DNA of 64,000 nucleotides from Magnolia sinica (Eukaryota > Streptophyta > Magnoliopsida > Magnoliales > Magnoliaceae): the NCBI RefSeq assembly GCF_029962835.1, contig NC_080588.1, forward strand, positions 68,168,501 through 68,232,500, read 5' to 3'. Shown piece by piece: positions 1 through 9,737 of the stretch. Numbering within the stretch: the first letter of the stretch is position 1; every line of letters begins with the position of its first letter. Below the pieces are notes generated by a model. It searched no databases and had not been told where the DNA came from. It saw nothing but the letters and a program-made list of their open reading frames with translations. Made by a program: the position numbers and the translations under genes.

Positions 1-265
1 ACGTAAAAAGTAATATTTATTTTCCATCCAACCTGTTGACAATGTCACGTAAACTAAGAATAAAGAGAAAAACAAACATCAGTTTGGCTCAAAACTTAAA
101 TCGCTCATTAATGATAAATCACCATTATTTTCCTATAAAAAGTTTCATTTGATAATTGGATTTAACATATTTTTGGGCTCATATTTTAAAAATATTTGAA
201 AAAATGATAGGCATAGCTTAATATAGGATAAATACATTAAAGTGGGCCTAATATCTTTTTGGTGG
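1..265. repeat. Fold-back family, partial copy cut by window edge
   Basis: The window opens inside a copy of the fold-back repeat that recurs through the region. Visible parts are the centre (TTTATTTTCCATCCAACC), then a right arm ending with the segment before ATTAAAGTGGGCC. The left arm lies outside the window. The copy is diverged and its end is approximate. No coding content is seen. Confidence 0.55.
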
Positions 266-545
266 GAGCTGTGTGGGTCTATAGTGATATCCTTGGCAAA
301 TCCACCCTGTTCATCTATTTTAAAATATTACAATTAGTTACGATTTTAAAAATCATCATATCCAAAACTCAGGTAGACCATACCAACAAAACCGTGGTAA
401 CAATAATATCTACTGTTAAAACCTTTCTGGAGCTGGTCAGGATGTTTATATGTCATCCAAACCGTTGATAGAATTATTACTACTCCTGGTATAAAACTTC
501 TTTCACTACCAAGCGTTCAATCTCATGGTATGGCCCACATGAGTT
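266..545. repeat. Fold-back family, truncated diverged copy
   Basis: This piece carries the left arm (CACCCTGTTCATCTATTTT, then CTCAGGTAGACCATACC), the centre (GTTTATATGTCATCCAAACC) and a short right arm (GGTATGGCCCACATGAG), and then breaks off. The arrangement matches the longer copies at 699 and 3064. The 69-codon open frame over it has no recognisable product. Confidence 0.45.
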
Positions 546-698
546 CTAGATATGCCATTATAGAATTATTTCTCATTGTAGTCTTTCAAAACTGATGAGT
601 AAAGTACGTTTGCCACGAAAATCTATCTGGACCCACAACGCCGCGGTGACGAACGGAAACGGATTGGCTACTCCCCCTGCCAACAGCCAATGGATGGT

Positions 699-1143
699 GG
701 TCGGTGCTCTGTGGGACCCATCATGATGTATGTGTTTCATCCATGCCGTCCATCTATTCTTCTAGATCATTTTATGGCATGAGACAAAAAATTAGTTATA
801 TAAAAATCTAAAGTGGACCACATTAGAGGAAAGTGTTGATTGAACGTCGACCATTAAAAACCTTTTGGGGGCCGTAATAGTTTTGGATCAAGCTGATCTT
901 TGTTTTTTCCCTTCATTTAGGTCTGTATAACCTAATCAATAGATTGGATGTCAAATAAACAGTACGGTGGGCCTTAGGAGGATTTTAATGGTGGATATCT
1001 AATCACTGTTGTTTTTCTGTGGTGTGGTCCACCTGAGATTTATATCCCTCTCATTTTTTTGGGAAGCCTAAAATTATCTTTAAAAATGGACGAATGGCAT
1101 GGATGAAACAAATTAATCATGGTGGGCCCACAGAGCACCGACC
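699..1143. repeat. Fold-back element, well-preserved copy A
   Basis: This 445-bp element has ends that are inverted copies: it starts GGTCGGTGCTCTGTGGG and finishes CCCACAGAGCACCGACC. The pairing continues inward: ATGATGTATGTG, CCGTCCATC, GTGGACCACA and TTGATTGAACG each reappear inverted in the right half. Only the central stretch (TTTTGGATCAAGCTGAT to TTGGATGTCAAATAAAC) is unpaired. Near-identical 16-mers flank it at 683-698 and 1144-1159 (14 of 16 match), probably a target-site duplication. No protein is encoded. Long inverted ends suggest a MULE-like or fold-back non-autonomous DNA transposon. Confidence 0.75.
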
Positions 1144-1204
1144 ACAGCCACTGGCTGGTGGAAATAATGGTACTGAGTAAGGCAGTCGGCTAAGCGTGCA
1201 GACT

Positions 1205-1640
1205 ATAATCTATGGGCCCAACCCTAATTTAAATACTTTATCAACTCCGTCCACCTATTTTATTAGATAATTTTAGACCTTGATTTAAAAAATGAAGCGT
1301 ATCCAAAGGTCAAGTGAACTACGCCCATAGAAAAAAGTGTGAATTGATCATATACCATTGAAAAATTCTTAAAGGTCACAGAGTTTTGGATCAAGCTGAT
1401 ATTTGTTTTTTTTTTTTTTCATCTAACGAACAGTTTGGATGAAAAATAAACATCACTTTAAGTCCCAGGAAGGTTTCAACGGTGGAAATCATTATTTCTA
1501 CTTTTTTCTAATGGTGTGGTCTACTTTAGCTTTATATATTCTTCAATTTTGGAATCAACCACTGAAATGAGCTGAAAAAACGTATGGAGGGCGTAGATAA
1601 ATTAAATACATTCAAGGTTGGTCCAACAGAGTTTAACTCA
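1205..1640. repeat. Fold-back element copy B, diverged
   Basis: This copy has the same architecture as copy A: left arm with CTATGGGCCCAACCC and TCCGTCCACCTATTTT, centre TTTTGGATCAAGCTGATATT, right arm with GGTTTCAACGGTGG and GGTGTGGTCTAC, ending near CATTCAAGGTTGGTCC. It is more decayed than copy A and its ends are approximate. Confidence 0.6.
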
Positions 1641-2395
1641 GTGCGCAATCCGATTTCAAAATAATGCGCGCATGGACTCTCCGTGTTCGTCGGGCGCACG
1701 AAAGAGTTTCTTTCTCGAAAAAGGGGCTTGCTTTTGAGAAAGCTGCATCTCTCGTTTGGTCATGCCACGTTGTTGAGGAACCTTCCTTTCGGTATTCGTA
1801 AAAGCAAAAGCAATATTGAAAAAGCGAGAGGAGAAATGCTACGCAAACACGCGTGTAGAAGGAAGAGTAATGTGCACGCCATCCCATGTGGGAGTTATAT
1901 CAATAGGCGCAAAATCAATCTGGTCCACTCATCAGGTGGGTCCGGATTTTAGATGTACGAATAGGCCAGAATTCAATTTGGTCCACTCACAGGTGGGGCC
2001 TACTAGAAGGAGGTGGATTGGTTAGAACAGCTCATTCTTAAACTGTGCCTACTTTTAAAAAAGTAGACCAGCATGTTTCTTGGGCGAAGGCATCCAAATG
2101 GTGGGAATCCTCTTATGAAAGGACTGGATTTCCAATTTATTTGCCATGTCTGCGCATCTCATCTGTGGCGATTACATGATTTGTTTTGTACACGAACTGT
2201 TTTTCACACGCGTGTGAACTCATATAAAAGCTCTGGTAAAGAACGCGGCCCCCTTTCTGCCGTTTGGTACTCCTCGAGACTACTCAAGTCAAAAGTCGGT
2301 GGCGTATGGACAGGGAGCAGACTAAGTAGGGACCCGGACTCACCCAAGACCAGAGGTCGACCGACTCCAGTTGATCCGGCTTTGCCAACTGCGTG
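1641..2395. other. Intergenic sequence, no gene recognised
   Basis: Open frames on both strands overlap here, but none has a recognisable domain or consistent splice context. Two short pieces near 1919 and 1979 share the form TGGTCCACTCA...AGGTGGG. A higher GC content and the Thr-Ser-Arg-rich frame at 2073-2396 look like chance. No RNA gene is seen. Confidence 0.4.
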
Positions 2396-3063
2396 ACGCG
2401 AACTCCATCTAACTTGGGATTGAGCTCAGCCTGGCTGACTCGAATCGAGTTCGACTTAGTTAGGGAAATCGTGTCGGTTCAAGTTGGGTACGATTCGGAT
2501 CGAGTTTTTATTTTATTTTTGAAAAAAAATAATATAGAAAAATTTTAAAAAATTGTTCAATAGCTAATACGTGTCCATCCCGATCTAGGGTGGGCCATGA
2601 CCGAAGTCCCGAGTCAACTCGGGCTACCAGCGGCCTGCACGGCTGCACCTGAGGTCCCGAGCTAGGGTGGGCCACCGACGGCCTACACGGTTGCACCTAA
2701 GGTCCCAAACTCAAATCAACATAGTAAAAAAATATATATAAAATCAACCTACTTAATGAATGGATGAAGATGACAAGTGAAATTAGGGTACTGGGCTGCT
2801 GACTGCGTGGATTCCAATCGAGTTCGGTGCAGCGCCGACTCAAGTAGGATTAGGGTTCGAATGGATGAAGGATAAAGGTAAAAAAATGACTTTATAGTAA
2901 CTGATTCTAGATCGGATTGGATCGAGTTGCTACGTGACCTAAACTCGACTCGATCGGACTTCGAATCCAAGTTAGTCTACTTGATCCGACCCAACTTTGG
3001 CTTTTGGCTCGGGTCGAGTCGGACCCGACCGATTCAGTGGAGTTAGATCCTGCCCAAGACGTT
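2396..3063. repeat. Fold-back-like repeat rich in CGACTCGAGT motifs
   Basis: Both flanks are rich in alternating GACTCGA and TCGAGTC motifs in opposite senses (2440-2505 and 2905-3045), consistent with a decayed inverted-repeat element. The middle holds a short imperfect tandem repeat at about 2588-2705, in which CTAGGGTGGGCCA...CGGCCT.CACGG.TGCACCT occurs twice. The composition resembles the inner arms of the hAT family at 15356, 38321 and 52177, but no TAGGGGTGTA ends were found, so the relationship is uncertain. Confidence 0.35.
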
Positions 3064-3485
3064 GCCGCCCTTACCATGGGGCCCACCTTGATGTATGTAT
3101 TCCATAAAAAAAGATTCAAATATGAGGTGGACCATATCATAAGGAAAAAATGGTGATTGACCATTAAAAATTTCTTATGGGCACAAAAGTTTTAGATCAT
3201 GCTGATATTTTGTTGTTCTTCTTCTTCTTTTTTTTTTTTTTGGGATACATTTAAGTTTGTGCGACCTTATCAACTGGCTGGATGGAAAATAAAACATCAC
3301 GGTGGCCCTTAAGAAGTTTTTAATGGTGGAGCATTCAATCACCACCGTTTTATATATTATTGTCTAGCTTAGATTTGGAACTGCATCATTTTTGGGCTCA
3401 TTACCTTGAAATGATCTAAAAGGATGGATGGAAGGCATGAATGTAGAATACATACATCAAGGTGGGGCCCACAGTAAGGGCCGCA
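3064..3485. repeat. Fold-back element copy C
   Basis: This ~420-bp copy has clear inverted ends: GCCGCCCTTACC then GGGGCCCACCTTGATGTATG at the left, and CATACATCAAGGTGGGGCCC then AGTAAGGGCCGC at the right. The left arm has lost the CCGTCCATC block. The centre keeps the GTTTTAGATCATGCTGATAT and GGCTGGATGGAAAATAAAAC segments around a poly-T run (3228-3241). No protein is encoded. Confidence 0.7.
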
Positions 3486-3559
3486 CCTAATCTGCTCCTC
3501 CTTGGACATGGAATCGGATTCGCAGTGACCCCTCCAGTACTGAGGTTAGTATTGGTCGG

Positions 3560-4065
3560 CTGATAGGTGTAGTGGGCCAGACCTTGATGTGTGTATTTTA
3601 TCCATGTTGTCCATCTATTTTGCAAGCTCATTTAAGGAAATGAGGCAAAAAATGAGGTAGATCCAAATCTCAGGTGAACCATATCATAGAAATTATTGGT
3701 GATCAAACACTTACAATTAAAAACTTCACACAGCCGTTGTAATGTTTATTTGTCATCCAACATGATGATTAGGTCACACAGACTTGGGAAAAATACAAAT
3801 ATCAACTTAATCCAATTTTTGTAGTCCTTAAGAAGTTTTCAATTGCGAGTGTTCAATAACCATTGTTTCTTATAGTGTGGTCTGCGCCTTAAATCTGGAT
3901 CTGCGTCATTTTCGGAGCTGCGCTCTTAAGTGAGCTAGAAAAATGGATGGAAAAAGTCCACAAAACACATTTTTGGTGTTGTGCCCTAAGTGAGTTAGAA
4001 AAATGGATGAACAACGTGGATAAAACACATGAATCATGGCAGAGCACTAACCTCGGTATTGGATG
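3560..4065. repeat. Fold-back element copy D, centre reversed
   Basis: The outer arms are as in other copies (GACCTTGATGTGTGTATTTT at left, ATAAAACACATGAATCATGG at right), but the asymmetric centre is in the opposite orientation: GTTTATTTGTCATCCAAC precedes ATCAACTTAATCC. The right arm is partly duplicated: a TAAGTGAG.TAGAAAAATGGATG unit occurs twice (about 3927-3951 and 3988-4009). The ends are approximate. Confidence 0.6.
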
Positions 4066-4194
4066 GGTCGAGCCAAATCTTGGCCCATAGTGGAACCTGA
4101 GCTGGAAATGGCCCACCTGGGGTGATTGGAATCAAATCTCCAGCCTTTGTAGCAGTGAGCCCTTGTATTAAATAAATAAATAAATAAATAATAA

Positions 4195-4440
4195 AAAAGC
4201 TTTTTAGAGCCTACCGTAATATGTGCTCGACATCCACCCTGTCCATCATTTGTGCCAACTTAGGTTAAGACATGAATACAAAGAATAAGACTAATTCAAA
4301 AATCAAGTACACCACAATGCAAGAAAAGGTAAAGATATTGATGCCTTTATTAAAATATATTTTCACCCAATAAGATTCTTCTTATATTCAATGGTATACA
4401 AACATCACAGTGAGCCTTAGCAGGGTTTCAACCATGCGCA
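4195..4440. repeat. Fold-back family fragment
   Basis: The piece has a left arm (ATCCACCCTGTCCATCATTT, CAAGTACACCACA) and part of the centre, then stops after ATCACAGTGAGCCTTAGCAG. It is heavily diverged. It follows a short TAAA run at 4169-4190. Confidence 0.4.
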
Positions 4441-4470
4441 GCCCCAGTGTTGAGCGCAGCCCCAATGTTA

Positions 4471-4790
4471 AGGGGGAGGATGTAGATATCTTGTTAAGAG
4501 ACAACTCCTCTCCCTTCTTATGTAAAGTGTGTACATGTAGAGCATAATTTCAACAATCTTTGGATGCATTCTCTTTGATGAGAAAATTCTTGTCATTGTA
4601 ATTAATTTGGTTTTCTCTTGTTTCAACTATGAAGAAAGCTCTATATTATTATACCGTGGTTCTTTTATTTTAGTGATGAAAAAAGTTCTAATTTATTATC
4701 CCTTGAACCATGTAAATATATTATCAAATCACATAAATCTTTAAATCTTTTATTTTGTTTTCATTTAGCTCTTTTTTATGGCTTTGCTTT
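4471..4790 (+). mobile_element. Possible Copia-type LTR remnant
   Basis: A purine tract (AAGGGGGAGGA, 4469-4479) sits directly before TGTAGATATCTTGTTAAG, the usual layout of a polypurine tract and the start of a 3' LTR in plant Copia elements. The AT-rich tail that follows has T-rich, Gln-tract-like signals typical of LTR U5. No internal region or second LTR is present. It is preceded by a small duplication of the GCAGCCCCA.TGTT.AG type (4439-4470). The identification is tentative. Confidence 0.35.
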
Positions 4791-5439
4791 GCCAGTTACA
4801 GTTGCGCACGTTGTGTTCCACAGCACCTAACATCTTCTGTTCATGTGGTGTGGCCCACTCGCGTTTTGGATTGACTATATTTTAGGCACTCTCATCAGTT
4901 GAACGATTCTAACCATTCAATTGCTAGGGTTTGTGTTATTGGACATGGAATCTTGGCTTTTCTTACTATCTGTTTTCGGTTGGTGTATATGCACGTCTAT
5001 GGCTGAGGGGTGACTTATCTTTCTCACATGTGACACTGATATAAAGCTAGTAAACAGTCCAGATTGTGGGTCCCATTATGGATGGATCATATCTCCAAAA
5101 ATCATATGATCAAGCAATCCTAACCATTCAATGCCGATCAAAGGATGGTTAAAAGTAAAATAGTGGGTGGTTGACACTTGAAGGGAAAAATTAGACCGAT
5201 GTTTTCGATTTTATTCCACTAACAGCCGTTCCAGTCATTTAGACGGTCTGAATTGTCATCCCAAGACCCCGAACGTGGATGCCTGAAATATCCAACATGA
5301 TCTAATCAGATCTGGTCCAGATATTCGAGTGAGATTAAATACCACAAGAAGTTAGGTCAACTTGGATGTGGACCCTTAATATATCATTGGTGTAGTTTTA
5401 TTTTTCTTTGATTATTAGAGGAAGAGTTTCAGATTAATT
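4791..5439. other. Gene-free stretch with dispersed repeat pieces
   Basis: No gene is seen. The block at about 5083-5180 (ATCAAGCAATCCTAA.CAT and AAATGGATGGTTAAAAGTA-like text) recurs at about 62700-62810, so it is a dispersed repeat. Other pieces resemble degenerate repeat arms (TGTGGTGTGGCCCACTCG). Confidence 0.4.
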
Positions 5440-5965
5440 ATGAATAGTAAACTTCATGTGGGGCCCATATTTGGTTTATCCAAGCCATTGATTTGATGTC
5501 TCCCATCATGGATGAACGATGCCCTAAATGTCTCTCAAATTGGAAGATCCTAACTATCAAATCTTTTTTGTGTTCTTTCTATTGAATGTGGACTTTTGGT
5601 TAGTTACTTCTTAACCATGTATTTCCTTTCCAAACAAATAAGGAGATTCCTTGTGGTGGACCTAGTTTTTACATGTGGGCCATGGTTGGATCATCCAAGC
5701 CATTGATCTGATGGAGCCCACCATGGATATACCATGCGCCAAAAAATCTCCTTGATTGGTCGACTTTAAGCTTTCCAGTGTTGGATTGCAAATCCATTGG
5801 TTAAGAAAGCATGCATCAACAAGCCATATTCAATGTAGGAAAAGATCAAAGAATCGATGGCTAGGATCTTTTGATTTCAGAGATTTTTTTTTTGGCCCAG
5901 TACATCCATAATCGGGGCTGTCAGATTAATGGCTTGGACGAGCATTATAGGAAAAGTACTGTTGA
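5440..5965. repeat. Third fold-back family (TCCAAGCCATTGATCTGATG type)
   Basis: Two direct units (about 5455-5630 and 5665-5820) carry ATCCAAGCCATTGAT.TGATG, a CATCATGGAT-like block and a TTG.ATG.A end. A reversed unit follows at about 5821-5960 (GATGGCTAGGATC, GGCTGTCAGATTAATGGCTT). The last two form an inverted pair. The same family occurs at 31910-33015. No protein is encoded. Confidence 0.5.
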
Positions 5966-6050
5966 CCACAAATATGAAAGTCAGTCACTTCTTAAAGACC
6001 ATAGAATAGCACTTGATTTTTTTTTTTCACGTTTTATCCTTTATTACCTT

Positions 6051-6053
6051 TAA

Positions 6054-6091
<38 letters not shown>

Positions 6092-6093
6092 AA
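6051..6093. repeat. AAT/ATT microsatellite
   Basis: A run of AAT units passes directly into ATT units, making a small self-complementary block. The two open frames across it are repeat translations. Confidence 0.9.
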
Positions 6094-6499
6094 AGAGGCC
6101 ACACCTCTGCAACTCTTTATGGAATAAGTTTCCCATACGGATTGCCTAATCGTGAAATGAAATTGGAACACTTAAAAAATCAGCCCCATCATTTGGTCCA
6201 CCACTAGAATTGGAGGATTATTTTATTTTATGTTTGTCCCTTGTTTTTTTCATAGCGTGGACTACAATGTTACTTTTATGAAATCCAACCTACATGAAGT
6301 GAGCCCCACCACCATGATGAGATTTCCAAAATGAAAATAAAAATAAAAATCATGCTTATAAAATCATCAAGTGGACTACACTTTAGAAACCAATTGACAA
6401 CCATTCAAAAACCTCCTAATTCATGTGGTGGTCCATGTGATGATTGGATTGGTATTATTTTTTAAGTGTCCCACTTTAATTGCTGGGCAATCATTCTAG

Positions 6500-7260
6500 A
6501 TGGGTATGATGCCATACATGTAGGGTGTCAATGGATACACGCGCTAGGCCTGACATGGCTTGGTTATTAGCTAAGGGCCTGGTTGGATTTATGTATAGCA
6601 TTGTTTTGCATTGTACTTTTATATGAATGAGGTATTGGAAGAAGTAGAGTTTATATTTTTCCATTTTCTCGAAGAAAAATAGATTGTTTGGATTGGAGTA
6701 GATTTAGATTTACTATACAAAGGCAATGAATTAGTCGATATTTGGAATACGATGAGATTTGCGGGGTACATAAAAGGCCCCAACCATTTCATAGCATAAT
6801 GCTCACGTGTACCTAACCCAACTGTCAGTAATGCTCATTTTCTATGTATTTACACCAAACAGATACCAAAGGTCGACCATATCTCACATAATATTTCTGA
6901 GAATAAAACGGCTGCGTGTGGATTTTGTTATCTTTCTCGGCCTAGGTGTGAGTTTTGGCGTACCAATAATCTGAGCCCAGCCCATATCCAACCTGACATG
7001 AACTCATTTATATACAGAGATCTACTAATGAATGATCTGAACTGCATTTTCAATTGTAATTTGTGCTAGAAATTGGAGCCAACAGAACCTGATTGAATAG
7101 CCAGACCAGGTTCGATTCAAAACCTAGGTCTATTAATGGGTACCTGGACTTGCGGGTACCCCATAGGTCTCATTTCTTGGACCAGTTAAGGAATCTGGTA
7201 AGGTGTAAAAGTCAGATCTAGTCCGTTTCAAGCCAGTCCATGGTCTGGTCAGGTACAATG
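6500..7260. other. Degenerate repeat-like stretch, no gene
   Basis: Pieces such as GGGCCTGGTTGGATTTATG and GATTGTTTGGATTGG resemble ends of Harbinger or hAT-type miniature elements, but no matching opposite end or target duplication could be placed. No coding signal is seen. Confidence 0.3.
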
Positions 7261-7762
7261 ACTTATAATTGTACAATGATATATTTTTAACATATAAACA
7301 AATGCTCTCCTCCGAGATGGTTGAAAGATCGATTTCTTTGTTTGCTATCTACTTTAAGAATCGATTTCACCATTCACCATATAAAATGATACTCTGTCGG
7401 AGTGTGGTGGATGATACACTGGCACTTAGAAATTGTACAGGTGGTAAAGCAGACCATCCAAACCTAGTGTAGATGTATCATGAACTGAACTTTTAAGGAT
7501 ATGATTATCAAAATATATGATTGGTCGACATCAGGGTGAACACCAAGATGAGGTGAAAAAACAAGGATCAGCTCCAAAACTTCCGTGGGCCCCAAGTTCC
7601 AATGGTGGGCGCCCAATCCAACAATTTCTTGTGCTGTCGCCCACTTGATTCTGAATGTGTGATTTTTACCTCATGTCCTAACATAATCTGACAGTGGACA
7701 TACCACAAGCATCCTGGTGGTCCACATGATCTGCGATCATGCAGAAGATTTTTACAGAAGGA

Positions 7763-8023
7763 TCATAACCATTTAGTAGCTAATCCGAACTTCTTTATTT
7801 CAATTTCCTCTGTGAGACCAACTGGATCACCTAACCCGATAGCAATCATGACTGGATAATCATAACCATACTGTGAAGTCATGTAAATGGATGGTATAAG
7901 CATTGGCCATTTCGCAGGCCGACTTTGAATGGCTGTGATCCTTCGTTTTGGGAGATACTGGGGCCACATGCAATCCAAAGTAGGCCCTCCCATCAAACGG
8001 TTGGCTGCCACATAAAATTGCAC
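7763..8023 (-). CDS. Possible terminal exon, product not recognised
   Basis: This open frame ends in TGA at its lower end and lies directly downstream of a plausible acceptor (CTTTTTAAG, then GTGCAATTTTATGTGG) on the minus strand. The translation has a coding-like composition (PTLDCMWPQYLPKRRITAIQ, IPSIYMTSQYGYDYPVMIA) with many Pro, Tyr and Trp residues and no low complexity. I do not recognise the family and see no partner exon upstream before the unrelated gene ending at 9688. It could be the last exon of a decayed gene, a transposon gene fragment, or chance. Confidence 0.3.
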   Translation of the reverse strand: MQFYVAANRLMGGPTLDCMWPQYLPKRRITAIQSRPAKWPMLIPSIYMTSQYGYDYPVMIAIGLGDPVGLTEEIEIKKFGLATKWL

Positions 8024-8393
8024 CTTAAAAAGCAGGGAATAATTGAAACATCATAGTTGCAGCCTACCTATCAGAATTTAAAGAGAGAGAAAAAAAATAA
8101 AAATCCGATTTGGTTATGTTCCCTCAGACCGAAGAGAGACTGTATGATCAATGGGGGCTAAGAAGCTCCCACCTGGGAAGTTTTTGGGTCATAGTCTGTT
8201 CCCAGTGTGGCCCTTCAGATGAACAGTGGACCAGTGAACAGATGAGGCTCATATGACTAATTCAGGTTTGCAATAAGAGCCTTCAGTGCTTCTGTCACTG
8301 GGTACAATGACAGCTTCTAGTCAAATAGGTGTTCTGGTACCATGTAACTCAACCCGAAGCCAAAGCACCCGACTAATATAGGAATGCATGTAG

Positions 8394-8940
8394 GGCAGGT
8401 TGGGTCGGGTTCAGAGTCAACCTAGGCCCAACCCAAACTCTAGCATCGGCCCGACCCAACCCAAGGTATTCAATACTCGAGCCCTATTGAACAAATAAAT
8501 TGAATTGAAAAATCTAACCATCAAATAACATACTTAAATGAACACCTATAACTACCAATCAGTAACCCTACTTTCCATTCCAATCATTAACTCCATTTCC
8601 CATTGATGAATGGTTCCGACTGTGAAACCCATATGGCATTGTCCACAAAATGGATGGCAGCAATCATGAACCCATGGATGGATGGTTCCGACTGTGCATA
8701 TGTACTGCTTGTAAAGTCAGGTTTGGACCAGATCAGATTGCCCAAGGTCTCAACCCTGGCCCGGTCCAACCTGGGGGTCAGGTTGAGGATTTCCAAACTG
8801 AGCCTGGTCAGGCCCAGCCCAACATGACATAAATTCAGGTTGGGCCACTCTGGTTCGGCTTGAGCTCGACACAAGATGAACTACAGTTCGGGTTGGGGCA
8901 CTCGGTTTTGGGTTGAACCCAATCCAAATTGCACCCCCCC
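8394..8940. repeat. Possible hAT-like miniature element
   Basis: The left edge (GGGCAGGTTGGGTCGGG) and right edge (GGGTTGAACCCAATCC followed by GCACCCCCC) are rich in CAACCC/GGGTTG motifs in opposite senses, as in many plant hAT-type miniature elements. Inside, a short unit ending GATGGTTCCGACTGTG is repeated (about 8606-8623 and 8680-8696). No clear 8-bp target duplication was found, so the boundaries are uncertain. Confidence 0.4.
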
Positions 8941-9274
8941 GACTCATTTCAGTTCAACTCAGATGATGTATGCACATTCATGTCCCTAAGAGCAATGACC
9001 GAGGCTGTCAACAGGCCAGGCCCGGGCCAAGCAAACTCCTCATAGACAACCTGCAATCGATCAGGTTTGCTTTAACAAGACCCAAACTGCGACAACCAAT
9101 CATATCACAATGTTTCAAGGATTGCCCACTGAAATAAATCAAACACAAAGATGAAAATAGCTGATTGGCCCCTTTAAAGAAAGGATGTTATTTACAGGGG
9201 AGAAGTGAAGCAGAAGACGAAGATGCTACCACATGTATATTGCTATTTACATAAAGAATTGCTATATATGTATA

Positions 9275-9278
<4 letters not shown>

Positions 9279-9322
<44 letters not shown>

Positions 9323-9337
9323 GGGAAAAGGTACTAT

Positions 9338-9374
<37 letters not shown>
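9279..9374. repeat. CT then TA microsatellites
   Basis: A (CT)14 block at 9279-9306 is followed by TA runs at 9307-9322 and 9343-9374. It lies within or just beyond the 3' end of the minus-strand gene ending at 9688. The Ser-Leu and Tyr-Ile frames here are repeat translations. Confidence 0.9.
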
Positions 9375-9377
<3 letters not shown>

Positions 9378-9687
9378 AGCCAATTCCAAACCCTACACTT
9401 CTGGTAAGGAAAAGCAAAAGGGTATATAAGAAGTATCCGGCACTTTCCTTCCATTAAAAACAAATGGTCTCGTTTAACATCTCGTCTGGAATCGCTCCAA
9501 ATCCATTAGAAGCTGTTTCTTCCTTGCACACTGCTGGCCATTCTGGATGAGTTTAGCCAGTTGGGATCTCAGATGCTGTTTCTTTTTCCCATTTTTTGTT
9601 TTCTGTTTTCTTAACAGTTTAAGATCTTCAACATATGAAAAAGTAATAATTTTCAAGGGCCAAGCTGACAATCAGTTAGTCAGGAAC

Positions 9688-9737
9688 TCAGCTATTCTGA
9701 AGGGAGGACAGCAATTCTTCTAAAGACTTCTTGCTCT
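9688..9737 (-). CDS. Last coding exon of the conserved 169-aa plant protein
   Basis: This 50-bp exon follows the acceptor TTGACATGCAG and starts in the phase needed to complete a Glu codon. It then reads SKKSLEELLSSLQNS and stop TGA (9688-9690). It is too small to appear as an open frame by itself. The match in phase and in expected C-terminal sequence is the main evidence. The 3'UTR end was not determined. Confidence 0.7.

Noticed and set aside
2073-2396. 107-codon plus frame
   Set aside because: It shows no domain, and its sequence is partly shared with dispersed GGTCCACTCA-type repeat text upstream; treated as chance.
9205-9457. Two overlapping 74-codon frames
   Set aside because: They are translations of CT and TA microsatellites.
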